DNA of 64,000 nucleotides. Source: Palsa-504 sp963819785. Its GTDB lineage: Bacteria; Actinomycetota; Actinomycetes; Streptosporangiales; Streptosporangiaceae. Made by a program: the position numbers and the translations under genes. The notes below the pieces were generated by a model. The model worked only from the letters and a program-made list of their open reading frames with translations, was not told where the DNA came from and ran no database searches. Numbering within the stretch: position 1 is the first letter of the stretch; every line of letters starts with the position of its first letter. This document shows positions 36,497-44,431 of the stretch, one piece after another. Where the stretch lies: assembly GCA_963819785.1 (NCBI GenBank), contig CAWFXW010000014.1, positions 186,001 through 250,000 on the forward strand, written 5' to 3'.

Positions 36497-37522
36497 ATGC
36501 GGTTCGGCCTGGCGATCATGAACGACTTTCCCCCCGGCACGATCGCCGCCGATCGCGTCCCGCTGCTGCGCGAGCAGGTGCGCGCGGCTCGCGACGCGGG
36601 GATCGACTCGGTCTGGGTGCTGCAGCACTACCTCGGCAACATGCCCACGCTACAGCCGCTGCCGCTGCTGGCCGCGCTGGCCCAGGAGTCGGGGACGATG
36701 TACCTGGGCACGAACATGTTCATCCTGCCGCTGCGCCACCCGGTCGCCGTGGCCGAGGAGTTCGCCACCCTGGACCACCTCACCGGCGGCCGGGTCATCG
36801 CCGGCTTCGGCCTGGGGTACCGGGAGAACGAGTTCTCCTCGTTCGGCGTCCCGCTTGAGGAGCGGATCGCCCGTTTCGAGGACAGCATCGCCATCATCCG
36901 GGCGCTGTGGACCGGCGAGCAGGTCGACGTGGCCGGCCGGTACTTCAGCCTCGCCGGGCAGCGGATCAGCCTGCCCCCCGTACAGCCGGGCGGCCCGCGG
37001 ATCTGGATCGGCGCTGGCGCGCACCGCACGGGCGCCCGGCGGGCAGCCCGCCTGGGCGACGCCTGGATCGTGCCGCCGCACGTCTCGCCGGACCGGCTGC
37101 GGGTGGTGCACGGGTACTACCTGGAGGAGCGGCAGCGCCTCGGCCGTCACCAGCCCGCCGACCTGGTGGTGCGGCGCGAGCTGGTGCTTGACGAGGATCC
37201 CGGGCGGGCCCGGGAGATCGGCCTGGCCGCACGCGGCGCGCTGACCCGCAAGTACGCGGAGTTCAACGCCCCCGACGCGACCGCCAGCTACCGGCACCTA
37301 GGCGGCGAGGCCGCCGCGACCGCCGTGGCGGATGAGTCCTACCTGTTCACCGACCCCGGCACCTGCATCGCGGCGCTCAAACAGCTCCAGGACCACGGCA
37401 TCACCGACGTGATCTTGCGCATGCAGTGGTTCGACCTGCCCCAGGAGCGCATGCTGGAGACGCTGCGGCTGTTCCGCGACCGGGTCCGTCCCGCCTTCCC
37501 GGCCGAGCCGGGGCGCTCGTGA
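36497..37522 (+). CDS. Luciferase-like monooxygenase (FMN or F420)
   Basis: About 341 residues of the LLM TIM-barrel. It begins MRFGLAIMNDFPPG, with VWVLQHYLG, LDHLTGGRVIAGFGLGYREN, RIWIGAGAH and the C-terminal GTC/ITD loop. It is paralogous to the protein at 56877. LLM enzymes include type II Baeyer-Villiger monooxygenases such as those of camphor degradation, and F420-dependent dehydrogenases; the sequence alone does not tell which. ATG 36497 is preferred over GTG 36467 because the family begins at MRFGLA. Its stop overlaps the hydrolase start (GTGA). Confidence 0.85.
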   Translation: MRFGLAIMNDFPPGTIAADRVPLLREQVRAARDAGIDSVWVLQHYLGNMPTLQPLPLLAALAQESGTMYLGTNMFILPLRHPVAVAEEFATLDHLTGGRVIAGFGLGYRENEFSSFGVPLEERIARFEDSIAIIRALWTGEQVDVAGRYFSLAGQRISLPPVQPGGPRIWIGAGAHRTGARRAARLGDAWIVPPHVSPDRLRVVHGYYLEERQRLGRHQPADLVVRRELVLDEDPGRAREIGLAARGALTRKYAEFNAPDATASYRHLGGEAAATAVADESYLFTDPGTCIAALKQLQDHGITDVILRMQWFDLPQERMLETLRLFRDRVRPAFPAEPGRS

Positions 37523-38469
37523 CCATGACGCAGCCGCTGGCCGAGCGCTTCCCCGGCCTGGATCCCGCGCTGGCCGGCGCGCTCGAGCAGGCCGCGGCCG
37601 CCGGGCTGCCCAGCATCGCCGAGCTGACTCCGGCCCAGGCCCGCGACCGGGTGCGGGCCGGCGACGCCGCCGTTCCCGCCGGGCCCGCCATGCGCGCGGT
37701 GACCGACCAGGTCATCGGCCCGACCGGGATCCCGGTGCGCCGGTATCAGCCCCGCCAGGTGCGCGCCAGCGCCGCGGTGGTGTGGTTTCACGGCGGCGGC
37801 TGGGTCACCGGAGACCTCGGCTACTCCGACGAGATCTGCCGGCTCATCGCCGAGGAGGCCGGCGCCGAGGTGATCAGCGTGGGCTACCGGCTCGCGCCCG
37901 AACACCGGTTCCCCGCCGCCGTGCAGGACGGCCTGGCCGCCGCGCGCTGTGTGGCCAGCGGAGGCGCGGGCCCGCCAGCGGGGCCGGTCGTGCTGGCCGG
38001 CGACAGCGCCGGCGGCAACATCGCCGCCGTCTGTGCCCAGCAGCTCGCGCCCGGCCCGGACGTCACGCTGGCCGGGCAGCTCCTGGTGTACCCGGTGCTC
38101 GACGACGACACCAGCCGGGACTCCTACCGCCGTAACGACGGCGTGGTGCTCGGCGCCCGCGAGATGTCCTGGTTCTTCGACCAGTACTGCCCGGCCGGCG
38201 ACCGCGGTTCGCCGCTGTTCGCCCCGCTGGGGGCCGCGGACCTGGCCGGCCTGCCCGCCACGGTCATCGCCATCGCCGGGCACGACCCGCTGTACGACGA
38301 GGGCGCGGCCTACGCCCGGGCCCTGGCCGCCGCCGGGGTGGCGGTCACGCTGCTGGACTACCCAGCGCTGGTGCACGGCTTCCTGCGCTTCACCGGCAGC
38401 TCGCCCGCGGCGGCCGCGGCCGCCCGCGAGCTCGCCCGGGCGGCCGCGCGACTGGCCCGGCCCTCGTGA
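37519..38469 (+). CDS. HSL-family alpha/beta hydrolase (esterase/lactonase)
   Basis: About 316 residues. HSL signature VVWFHGGGWVTGD (oxyanion hole), nucleophile elbow AGDSAGGN, acid in IAGHDPLYDEG, and the catalytic His in PALVHGFLRF. The start is GTG 37519, coupled to the monooxygenase stop, or ATG 37525. Immediately following a possible Baeyer-Villiger-type enzyme, it is a natural candidate for opening the lactone or ester product. Confidence 0.9.
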   Translation: MTMTQPLAERFPGLDPALAGALEQAAAAGLPSIAELTPAQARDRVRAGDAAVPAGPAMRAVTDQVIGPTGIPVRRYQPRQVRASAAVVWFHGGGWVTGDLGYSDEICRLIAEEAGAEVISVGYRLAPEHRFPAAVQDGLAAARCVASGGAGPPAGPVVLAGDSAGGNIAAVCAQQLAPGPDVTLAGQLLVYPVLDDDTSRDSYRRNDGVVLGAREMSWFFDQYCPAGDRGSPLFAPLGAADLAGLPATVIAIAGHDPLYDEGAAYARALAAAGVAVTLLDYPALVHGFLRFTGSSPAAAAAARELARAAARLARPS

Positions 38470-38518
38470 ACGCGCCGGTGACGGCGGCCTCGCCCGCCCC
38501 CGCCCAATGTGGCCTTTC

Positions 38519-38569
38519 ATGATCATGAGTACTTTTGGGCAAATAGTGTCCCGAACTGCTCACGATCAT
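38519..38569. repeat. Interrupted inverted repeat in an intergenic region (REP-like)
   Basis: ATGATCATGAG (38519-38529) and CTCACGATCAT (38559-38569) pair with one mismatch around 29 bases; the left part lies in the perfect 12-bp palindrome TCATGATCATGA. It sits in the 233-base gap between the hydrolase and the CoA-transferase, a gap in which I see no gene. A mobile repeat, paired operator or structured RNA are all possible. Confidence 0.4.
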
Positions 38570-38654
38570 GGTCCCTGCCTGGCAACCCCGCCGCATTAGC
38601 ACCGGGGCAACTCGGTACCCGGCGGCCTGGTCCCGCCCATTGACGGGCAAAATC

Positions 38655-38673
38655 ATGCATATGATAATCCTTA
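38655..38673 (+). promoter_or_regulatory. AT-rich recurrent motif upstream of the CoA-transferase operon
   Basis: ATGCATATGATAATCCTTA, 30 bases before GTG 38703. TATGATAAT also offers a -10-like element. It heads the operon from 38703 to 46804. Confidence 0.55.
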
Positions 38674-38702
38674 TAGCAGGGAGCGTGACGGGAAGGGGAG
38701 CA

Positions 38703-39975
38703 GTGGGCCTGCTGAGCGGCTACCGGGTGCTCGACCTGACCGACGAGCGCGGCCTGCTGGCCGGCCGGATGCTCGCCGATCTGGGGGCCGACGTGGTCCA
38801 GGTGGAGCCGCTGGCCGGCTCGCAGGCCCGGCATGCGGCCCCGCTCGGCGACCGTGACGGTCAGCCGTACTCCTACGTGTGGGCGACGTTCGCGGCCAAC
38901 AAACGCGGGATCGCCGCTCGATCTCGGCCACGACACGGGCCGGCACGTGCTGCGCCAGCTCGCCAGCCGGGCCGACTTCTTCGTCGAGTCACTGGGTCCG
39001 GGTGCCGCGGCGTCCATGGGCCTGGGCTGGCCCGAGCTGAGCGAGATCAACCCGGCGCTGGTGTACGCGACGATCACCGCGTTCGGCCACGACGGGCCCA
39101 AGGCCGGCTACGCGGAATCGGACCTGATCGTGTGGGCCGCGGGCGGTCCGCTCGAGCCGAATCGCGACGGCACCCGGCCGCCGCTGCGGATCAGCGTGCC
39201 CCAGGCGTTCCTCAACGCCGCCGCCGACGCGGCCGGGGGCATGCTGCTGGCCCACCACGCCCGCACCCGGGACGGGCGCGGCCAGGTCGTCGACGTCGCG
39301 GCCCAGGCCTGTCTCGGCCTGAACACCCTGGGCCGGGTGCTGGCCGACCCGGTCGGCGACGAGCACCCCGAGTGGGCCGCGCTGATCAGCCCGACCGCGC
39401 GCACCGACCAGAGCGGCAGCGGCACCGGCACCAGCTCGCACCTGAAGAAGTGGCGGTGCAAGGACGGTCTGGTGGAGTTCCACCTGGCCATCGGCCAGGC
39501 GGCCGGCCCGTTCACCAACAACTTCTTCCGCTGGATGCATGCCGAGGGCGCCGGTCACGACGCCCTGCTGCGCTGGGACTGGCGGACCCTGCCCGAGATG
39601 GTCAAGCGAGGCGAGTTCACCGAGGAGGACATGCAGGAAGTCAGGTCGGCCACCGCGGCCTTCCTCGCGGCCAAGACCAAGAACGAGATCCTGCAGGCCG
39701 CGATCGCGTACAAGCTGCTCTGTATCGGCGTGTCGGACACCGCGGACCTGGCGCACAGCCCCCAGCTGGCCGAGCGAGACTACTACGTCACCCTCGGCTC
39801 CGGCCGCCGCGCGCAGACCATGCCGGGACGGTGGGCCGCGGTGTCCATCCCGGCCTTCGAGCTGCACCGGCCGGCCCCCGAGATCGGCGAGCACACCGAC
39901 GAGGTCCTCGCCGAGTGGCTCGGCTACGACGGCCAGGTCCGCGGGTCGCTGCGCAAGGAGCGGGTGATCGCGTGA
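38703..39975 (+). pseudogene. CaiB/BaiF CoA-transferase, frame-disrupted (first of a pair)
   Basis: GTG 38703 follows GGAAGGGG. SGYRVLDLTDERGLLAGRML and LGADVVQVEP are in the first frame; after NKRGIA (about 38917, gccgctcgatc) a +1 step gives LDLGHDTGRHVLRQL, SLGPGAAASMGLGWPEL and the catalytic Asp in GQVVDVAAQA, continuing to TGA 39973-39975. About 424 residues if corrected. It overlaps the second CoA-transferase (GTGA), so the two may form a heteromer. Confidence 0.85.
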
Positions 39976-41195
39976 GGCCGCCTCCGCTCGAAGGGCTGAA
40001 GGTCGCCGACTTCAGCTGGGTGGTCGCCGGGCCGGTCGTGGGCCGGGCCCTCGCCGACTTCGGCGCCACCGTGGTCAGGATCGAGTCCGGCACCCGGATC
40101 GAAACCGCCCGCATGATGCAGCCGTTCTACGGCGGCCGGGCGGGCCGGGAGAACTCAGCGCTGTACGGCACCTGCAACGCCGGCAAGTACGGCCTCACGC
40201 TCAACCTCAAGACCACCGAAGGCCTCGGCGTCGCCCGCGATCTGGCCGCCTGGGCCGACGTGGTCGCCGAGTCGTACGCGCCCGGTCAGATGGCCCGCTG
40301 GGGCCTGGACTACGCGTCCATCCGCGCGGTCAACCCGTCGGTGATCATGCTCAGCACCTCGCTGATGGGGCAGACCGGGCCGTCGGCACGGCTGGCGGGC
40401 TACGGCAACATCGGCGCGTCGGTCAGCGGGTACCAGGATCTGGTCGGCTGGCCCGACCAGCTGCCGATCGGTCCGTTCGGCCCGTACACCGACTACATCG
40501 GCCCGCGGTTCTCCCTGCTGGCCGTGCTGGCCGCGCTGGACCACCGGCGCCGCACCGGCGAGGGCTGTCACATCGACCTGGCCCAGAGCGAGGTCGGCGT
40601 CTTCCTGCTCTCCCCGCAGCTCGCCGACTACTTCGACCGCGGCACGGTGGCCCAGCGGCGTGGTAACGCCGACGAGCAGTTCGCGCCGCACGGCGTGTAC
40701 CCCTGCCTGCCGGAGCAGGGCCGCGACCGCTTCGTGGCCATCGCCGTCTGCGACGACGCGCAGTGGCCGGTCCTCGCGGTCGAGCTGGGGCGCCCGGACC
40801 TGGCCGCCGACCCGGGGCTGGCTGACGCTCCCGGGCGGCTGGCCCGCGCGGGCGAGCTCGACGACGTGCTGGCGGCGTGGACCGCAACCCAGCGGGCCGA
40901 AGACGTGCAGGCTCGGTTGCAGGCCCGCGGCGTGCCTGCGCATCTGGCCGTGACTAGCGCCGACTGGGCCAGCGACGCGCAGCTGACCCACCGCGGCCAC
41001 CTGCGCGAGCTCCCCGACGAACGCTTCGGCGCCGCGTTCGTCGAGGGACCGCGCTACCTGCTGTCACAAACCCCGGGCCAGGTGACGCGGCCCGCGCCCG
41101 CGCTCGGCCAGGACAACGAGCATGTGCTGCGCGGCCTGCTCGGCTACGACCAGGCAGACTACGACCGGGTGGCGGCTTCCGGCGCGCTGGCCTAG
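39972..41195 (+). CDS. CaiB/BaiF CoA-transferase (second of a pair)
   Basis: 407 residues from GTG 39972. LEGLKVADFSWVVAGPVVGR, FGATVVRIES, SYAPGQMARWGLDYASI and the catalytic Asp in CHIDLAQSEVG are all intact. Directly coupled to a diverged paralogue with its own Asp. Tandem class III transferases often act as two-subunit enzymes on one acyl group; here they probably load an acid intermediate with CoA. Confidence 0.9.
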   Translation: MRPPPLEGLKVADFSWVVAGPVVGRALADFGATVVRIESGTRIETARMMQPFYGGRAGRENSALYGTCNAGKYGLTLNLKTTEGLGVARDLAAWADVVAESYAPGQMARWGLDYASIRAVNPSVIMLSTSLMGQTGPSARLAGYGNIGASVSGYQDLVGWPDQLPIGPFGPYTDYIGPRFSLLAVLAALDHRRRTGEGCHIDLAQSEVGVFLLSPQLADYFDRGTVAQRRGNADEQFAPHGVYPCLPEQGRDRFVAIAVCDDAQWPVLAVELGRPDLAADPGLADAPGRLARAGELDDVLAAWTATQRAEDVQARLQARGVPAHLAVTSADWASDAQLTHRGHLRELPDERFGAAFVEGPRYLLSQTPGQVTRPAPALGQDNEHVLRGLLGYDQADYDRVAASGALA

Positions 41196-41207
41196 AAAGG
41201 ATCGTTC

Positions 41208-41789
41208 GTGAGCGAGGACTGGACGGCAGAATGGCAGCCGCTGGCTGAGGCGGTCGGCCGTGACTTCAGCGACGGCTCGGTCGTGTTCGGCGCGGACGCG
41301 GTGGAGCCGGGCAGCATCCGCCGTTACGCCGAACCGCTGGAGATCGGGTGCGCGATCCACTATGACGCCGCCGCGGCGCGAGCGGCCGGCCACCCGGATA
41401 TCGTCGCCCCGTACACCGCCACCATGGTGTACAGCGTGCCGCCGATGTGGCGGCCGGGTGAGCCCACCCTGTACGACAGCGCCGAACGGGACGCGCAGCC
41501 GGCCCGCAGCCCGATCAACAACGAGGACATGCCGCTCGGCCCCGAGACCACCGGGTTCTTCGCCACCGACATCTCCATGGACTTCCTGCGGCCGGTCACG
41601 GTGGGGGAGCGGGTCGGCCGGAGGGGACGTCGGCTCATCTCGTGCACCCCCAAGCAGACCTCCATGGGCCGTGGCGCCTTCATTACCTGGGAGAGTGAGC
41701 TGGTCACCGACGGCGGCGAGGTGGTCGCCCGGGTCCGCACCGGCACCTATGCCTACAATCCAGTCCAGCCAGAGGAGGAGCAACCGTGA
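41208..41789 (+). CDS. MaoC-type dehydratase, N-terminal-domain-like subunit
   Basis: 193 residues from GTG 41208. GSIRRYAEPLEIGCAIHYD, then HPDIVAPYTATM, and TDISMDFLRPVTVGERV are typical of the non-catalytic (FAS1-like N-terminal) half of double hot-dog hydratases. The catalytic Asp-x4-His is not obvious. It overlaps the next MaoC gene by ATGA. The pair resembles the two-gene ChsH1-ChsH2 type hydratase of steroid side-chain degradation; this parallel is an inference from size and order. Confidence 0.8.
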   Translation: MSEDWTAEWQPLAEAVGRDFSDGSVVFGADAVEPGSIRRYAEPLEIGCAIHYDAAAARAAGHPDIVAPYTATMVYSVPPMWRPGEPTLYDSAERDAQPARSPINNEDMPLGPETTGFFATDISMDFLRPVTVGERVGRRGRRLISCTPKQTSMGRGAFITWESELVTDGGEVVARVRTGTYAYNPVQPEEEQP

Positions 41790-42241
41790 CCAGCCTGGTG
41801 TCCCGTCAGCTCAGCTTCGAGGACGTCACGGTCGGCGAGGAATTCGGGCCGGTGGCGTTCCCGCTGACGGTCTACCGTCTCGTCGTCGCCGCGGGCGGCA
41901 ACCGGGACTTCAACTCGATCCACCACAACACCGCCTACGCGCAGGCCAGTGGCGCGCCGGAGATGTACGCCAGCACGTTCGTGCTGATGGGCATGTGGGA
42001 ACGGCTGGTGCGTGACTACGTCGGCCCCGCTGGCACGATCCGCTCGATCAAGGACTTCCGGATGCGCAAGTTCAACCTGGTCGGCAGCACAGTCGAAGTG
42101 CGCGGCCGGGTCCGGGACAAGCGACCCGATGGTGCGGCCGGCATCGTGACGCTCGATGTGGAGAGCGTCGTCGACGGACAGGTGACCGTCGGCCCCGGCA
42201 CGGTGGAGGTCACCGTGCCGTCCGCGAGCGCGGCCGGGTGA
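41786..42241 (+). CDS. MaoC-type dehydratase, catalytic subunit
   Basis: 151 residues. VVAAGGNRDFNSIHHNTAYA contains the Asp-x4-His of the hydratase-2 site, followed by YASTFVLMGMWERLV and IRSIKDFRMRKFNLVG. It supplies the active site missing in the preceding subunit. The stop codon overlaps the GTG of the ADP-forming ligase. It is expected to add water to an enoyl-CoA. Confidence 0.87.
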   Translation: MTSLVSRQLSFEDVTVGEEFGPVAFPLTVYRLVVAAGGNRDFNSIHHNTAYAQASGAPEMYASTFVLMGMWERLVRDYVGPAGTIRSIKDFRMRKFNLVGSTVEVRGRVRDKRPDGAAGIVTLDVESVVDGQVTVGPGTVEVTVPSASAAG

Positions 42242-44421
42242 CGGCCGGCATGGCCGTGCACGTCACCGGGCACATCACCGGGCACACCACCAGCCCGATC
42301 ACCGGCGAGCGGCTGACCAGCCTGTTCCGCCCGCGCAGCGTGGCCCTGGTCGGCGCCTCGGACAAGTCGACCTTCTCCGCGCTGGCGTACCGCAACCTGG
42401 TCGAGTTCGGCCTGGAGTCCCGCACCTACCTGGTCAACCGGCGCGGCGTGACCACCCATGGCCGGCCCAGCGTGACCTCGTGCGCCCAGATCGGCGAACC
42501 GGTGGACGTGGCCTACCTGATGGTCCCGCAGGCCGGGACGCTGGAGGCGCTCGACGACGCCGCGGCCGCCGGGATCCGCAACGCGTGCGTGCTGTCCTCG
42601 GGCTACGCCGAGGCGGGCGAGGCCGGCCGTGCGGCCCAGGCGGAACTCGTCGCCCGCGCCGAAGCCCTCGGTATGGTGCTGCTCGGCCCGAACCATCTCG
42701 GCTTCGCCAACCTCGTCGACGGCGTGCCGGTCTGCTCCGTCCCCGGCCTGCCCCGGGTGCCCGGGCCGGTGGCCCTGCTGTCGCAGAGCGGTGCCAGTTC
42801 CGCGGCCATGCTCGACTTCGCCTCGATGGTCAACGTCGGCCTGTCCTACCTGGTCACCCTCGGCAACGAGGCGATGATCACCGCCGGGCACGTGCTCGAC
42901 TTCCTGGTCGACGATCCGGGGACCCGTGCGGTGGCCGTGTTTATGGAGACCGTCCGGGACCCGGCGGTCTTCCGGCACGCCGCGCGCCGCGCCGCCCGGG
43001 CGGGCAAGGCCATCGTGGTCCTGAAGGCCGGCAGCAGCGCGCTGTCCGCGCGGACCGCCGCCGCGCACACCGGCGCGCTGGTCGGCGACGACCGGGTGAT
43101 CGACTCGGTCTTCGCGGACCTCGGCGTCATCCGCGTGGATTCCATCGAGGACATGCTCATCACCGCCGGTGCCGCCGCCGCGCTCGGCCGCCTGGCCCGG
43201 CCCGGGATCGGCATCGTGTCGATCTCCGGCGGCGCCTGCGACATCGTCGCCGACCGGGCCGAAGACCTCGGCGCGGCCCTGCCGGAACTGGCCGGGCCGA
43301 CCCGCGACGCGCTCGCCCAGATCATGCCCTCCTACGGCACCGTGCAGAATCCGCTCGACGTGACCGGGGCGGCCATCATCGACCCGACCATCTTCACCCG
43401 TTCGGTTCAGGTCATGTCGGCCGATCCGGGGATCGGCGTCGTGGGCATCATCAACACCTTGCCGTGGGCCGCCGCGGACCCCGCCCGGCCGTTCCACGGG
43501 CAGATGTTCGTCGACGCGATCGGCGCGGGCATGCGGGCCGCTGCCTCCCCCACCGTCTACATCAACCAGGTCATGCAGCCGGTCAACGACTACACCCGCG
43601 CGTCGATGGAGCAAGGCGGGGTACCCTACGTCATCCCCGGCCTGCGTCAGGCCGTGGTGGCGCTGCGCAACGTGGCCTGGTGGTCCGACGTCACCCGCAC
43701 CGCGACCGGCGGTCTCGATGTCTCTCCCGCGCCGATGCCCGTGCCCGCGGCAGCCGACCGCCGCGGCCGGTGGTCAGAGGCAGCAGCGCGGCACCTGCTC
43801 AGCGACGCGGGCGTGCCCGTGGTCCCGGCCTGCCTGGCCGGCTCGGCCGACGAAGCGGTCAACGCCGCCGCGAGCATCGGCGGGCCGCTCGCGATCAAGA
43901 TCGTCGCCGCGGAGATCGTCCACAAGAGCGACATCGGCGGCGTCCGGCTTAACGTTGCCCCGGATGAGGCCGCCGTCCGCCAGGCCTACCTGGCCGTCAC
44001 CGCGGCGGTGGCGTCGGCCCGCCCCGGGGCCGGTGCCGACGTCCTGATCAGCCCGATGCGCACGGGCGGCATCGAACTGCTGGTCGGCGTGGTCGCGGAC
44101 CCGCAGTGGGGTCCGATGCTCGCCGTGGCCGTCGGCGGAATCTTCGTCGAGGTGCTGCAGGACTCGGCGCTCGCGCCGCTCCCGGTCACACCCGAGCGGG
44201 CCCGCCGCATGCTGGGCTCGCTGCGCGGCCGCGCGCTGCTGGACGGCGTCCGCGGCGGCGCGCCCGCCGACCTGGATTCCTTGTCCGCCGTGATCACCCG
44301 GATCGGCGACCTGGCCGTCGCCCTCGGCGAGGACCTCGAGTCGCTGGAAGTCAACCCGCTGTGGGTCGACGGGGCCAGGATCGAGGCCCTGGACGCCGTT
44401 GTCACCTGGACCTCGAGCTAG
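42238..44421 (+). CDS. ADP-forming acyl-CoA synthetase (fused alpha/beta, acetate-CoA ligase type)
   Basis: 727 residues. The N-terminal CoA-binding domain is FRPRSVALVGASDKSTFSAL. Succinyl-CoA-ligase-like domains follow, with LLSQSGASSAAMLDFA and GNEAMITAGHVLDFL, and the phospho-His is in AAAHTGALVGDD. A C-terminal ATP-grasp domain begins near 520 (SEAARHLLSDAGVPVVPA; IVHKSDIGGVRL). It forms acyl-CoA from acid, ATP and CoA, or runs in reverse to conserve energy. Starts GTG 42238 overlapping the MaoC stop. Confidence 0.9.
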   Translation: MTAGMAVHVTGHITGHTTSPITGERLTSLFRPRSVALVGASDKSTFSALAYRNLVEFGLESRTYLVNRRGVTTHGRPSVTSCAQIGEPVDVAYLMVPQAGTLEALDDAAAAGIRNACVLSSGYAEAGEAGRAAQAELVARAEALGMVLLGPNHLGFANLVDGVPVCSVPGLPRVPGPVALLSQSGASSAAMLDFASMVNVGLSYLVTLGNEAMITAGHVLDFLVDDPGTRAVAVFMETVRDPAVFRHAARRAARAGKAIVVLKAGSSALSARTAAAHTGALVGDDRVIDSVFADLGVIRVDSIEDMLITAGAAAALGRLARPGIGIVSISGGACDIVADRAEDLGAALPELAGPTRDALAQIMPSYGTVQNPLDVTGAAIIDPTIFTRSVQVMSADPGIGVVGIINTLPWAAADPARPFHGQMFVDAIGAGMRAAASPTVYINQVMQPVNDYTRASMEQGGVPYVIPGLRQAVVALRNVAWWSDVTRTATGGLDVSPAPMPVPAAADRRGRWSEAAARHLLSDAGVPVVPACLAGSADEAVNAAASIGGPLAIKIVAAEIVHKSDIGGVRLNVAPDEAAVRQAYLAVTAAVASARPGAGADVLISPMRTGGIELLVGVVADPQWGPMLAVAVGGIFVEVLQDSALAPLPVTPERARRMLGSLRGRALLDGVRGGAPADLDSLSAVITRIGDLAVALGEDLESLEVNPLWVDGARIEALDAVVTWTSS

Positions 44422-44431
44422 GAGCACCGCC

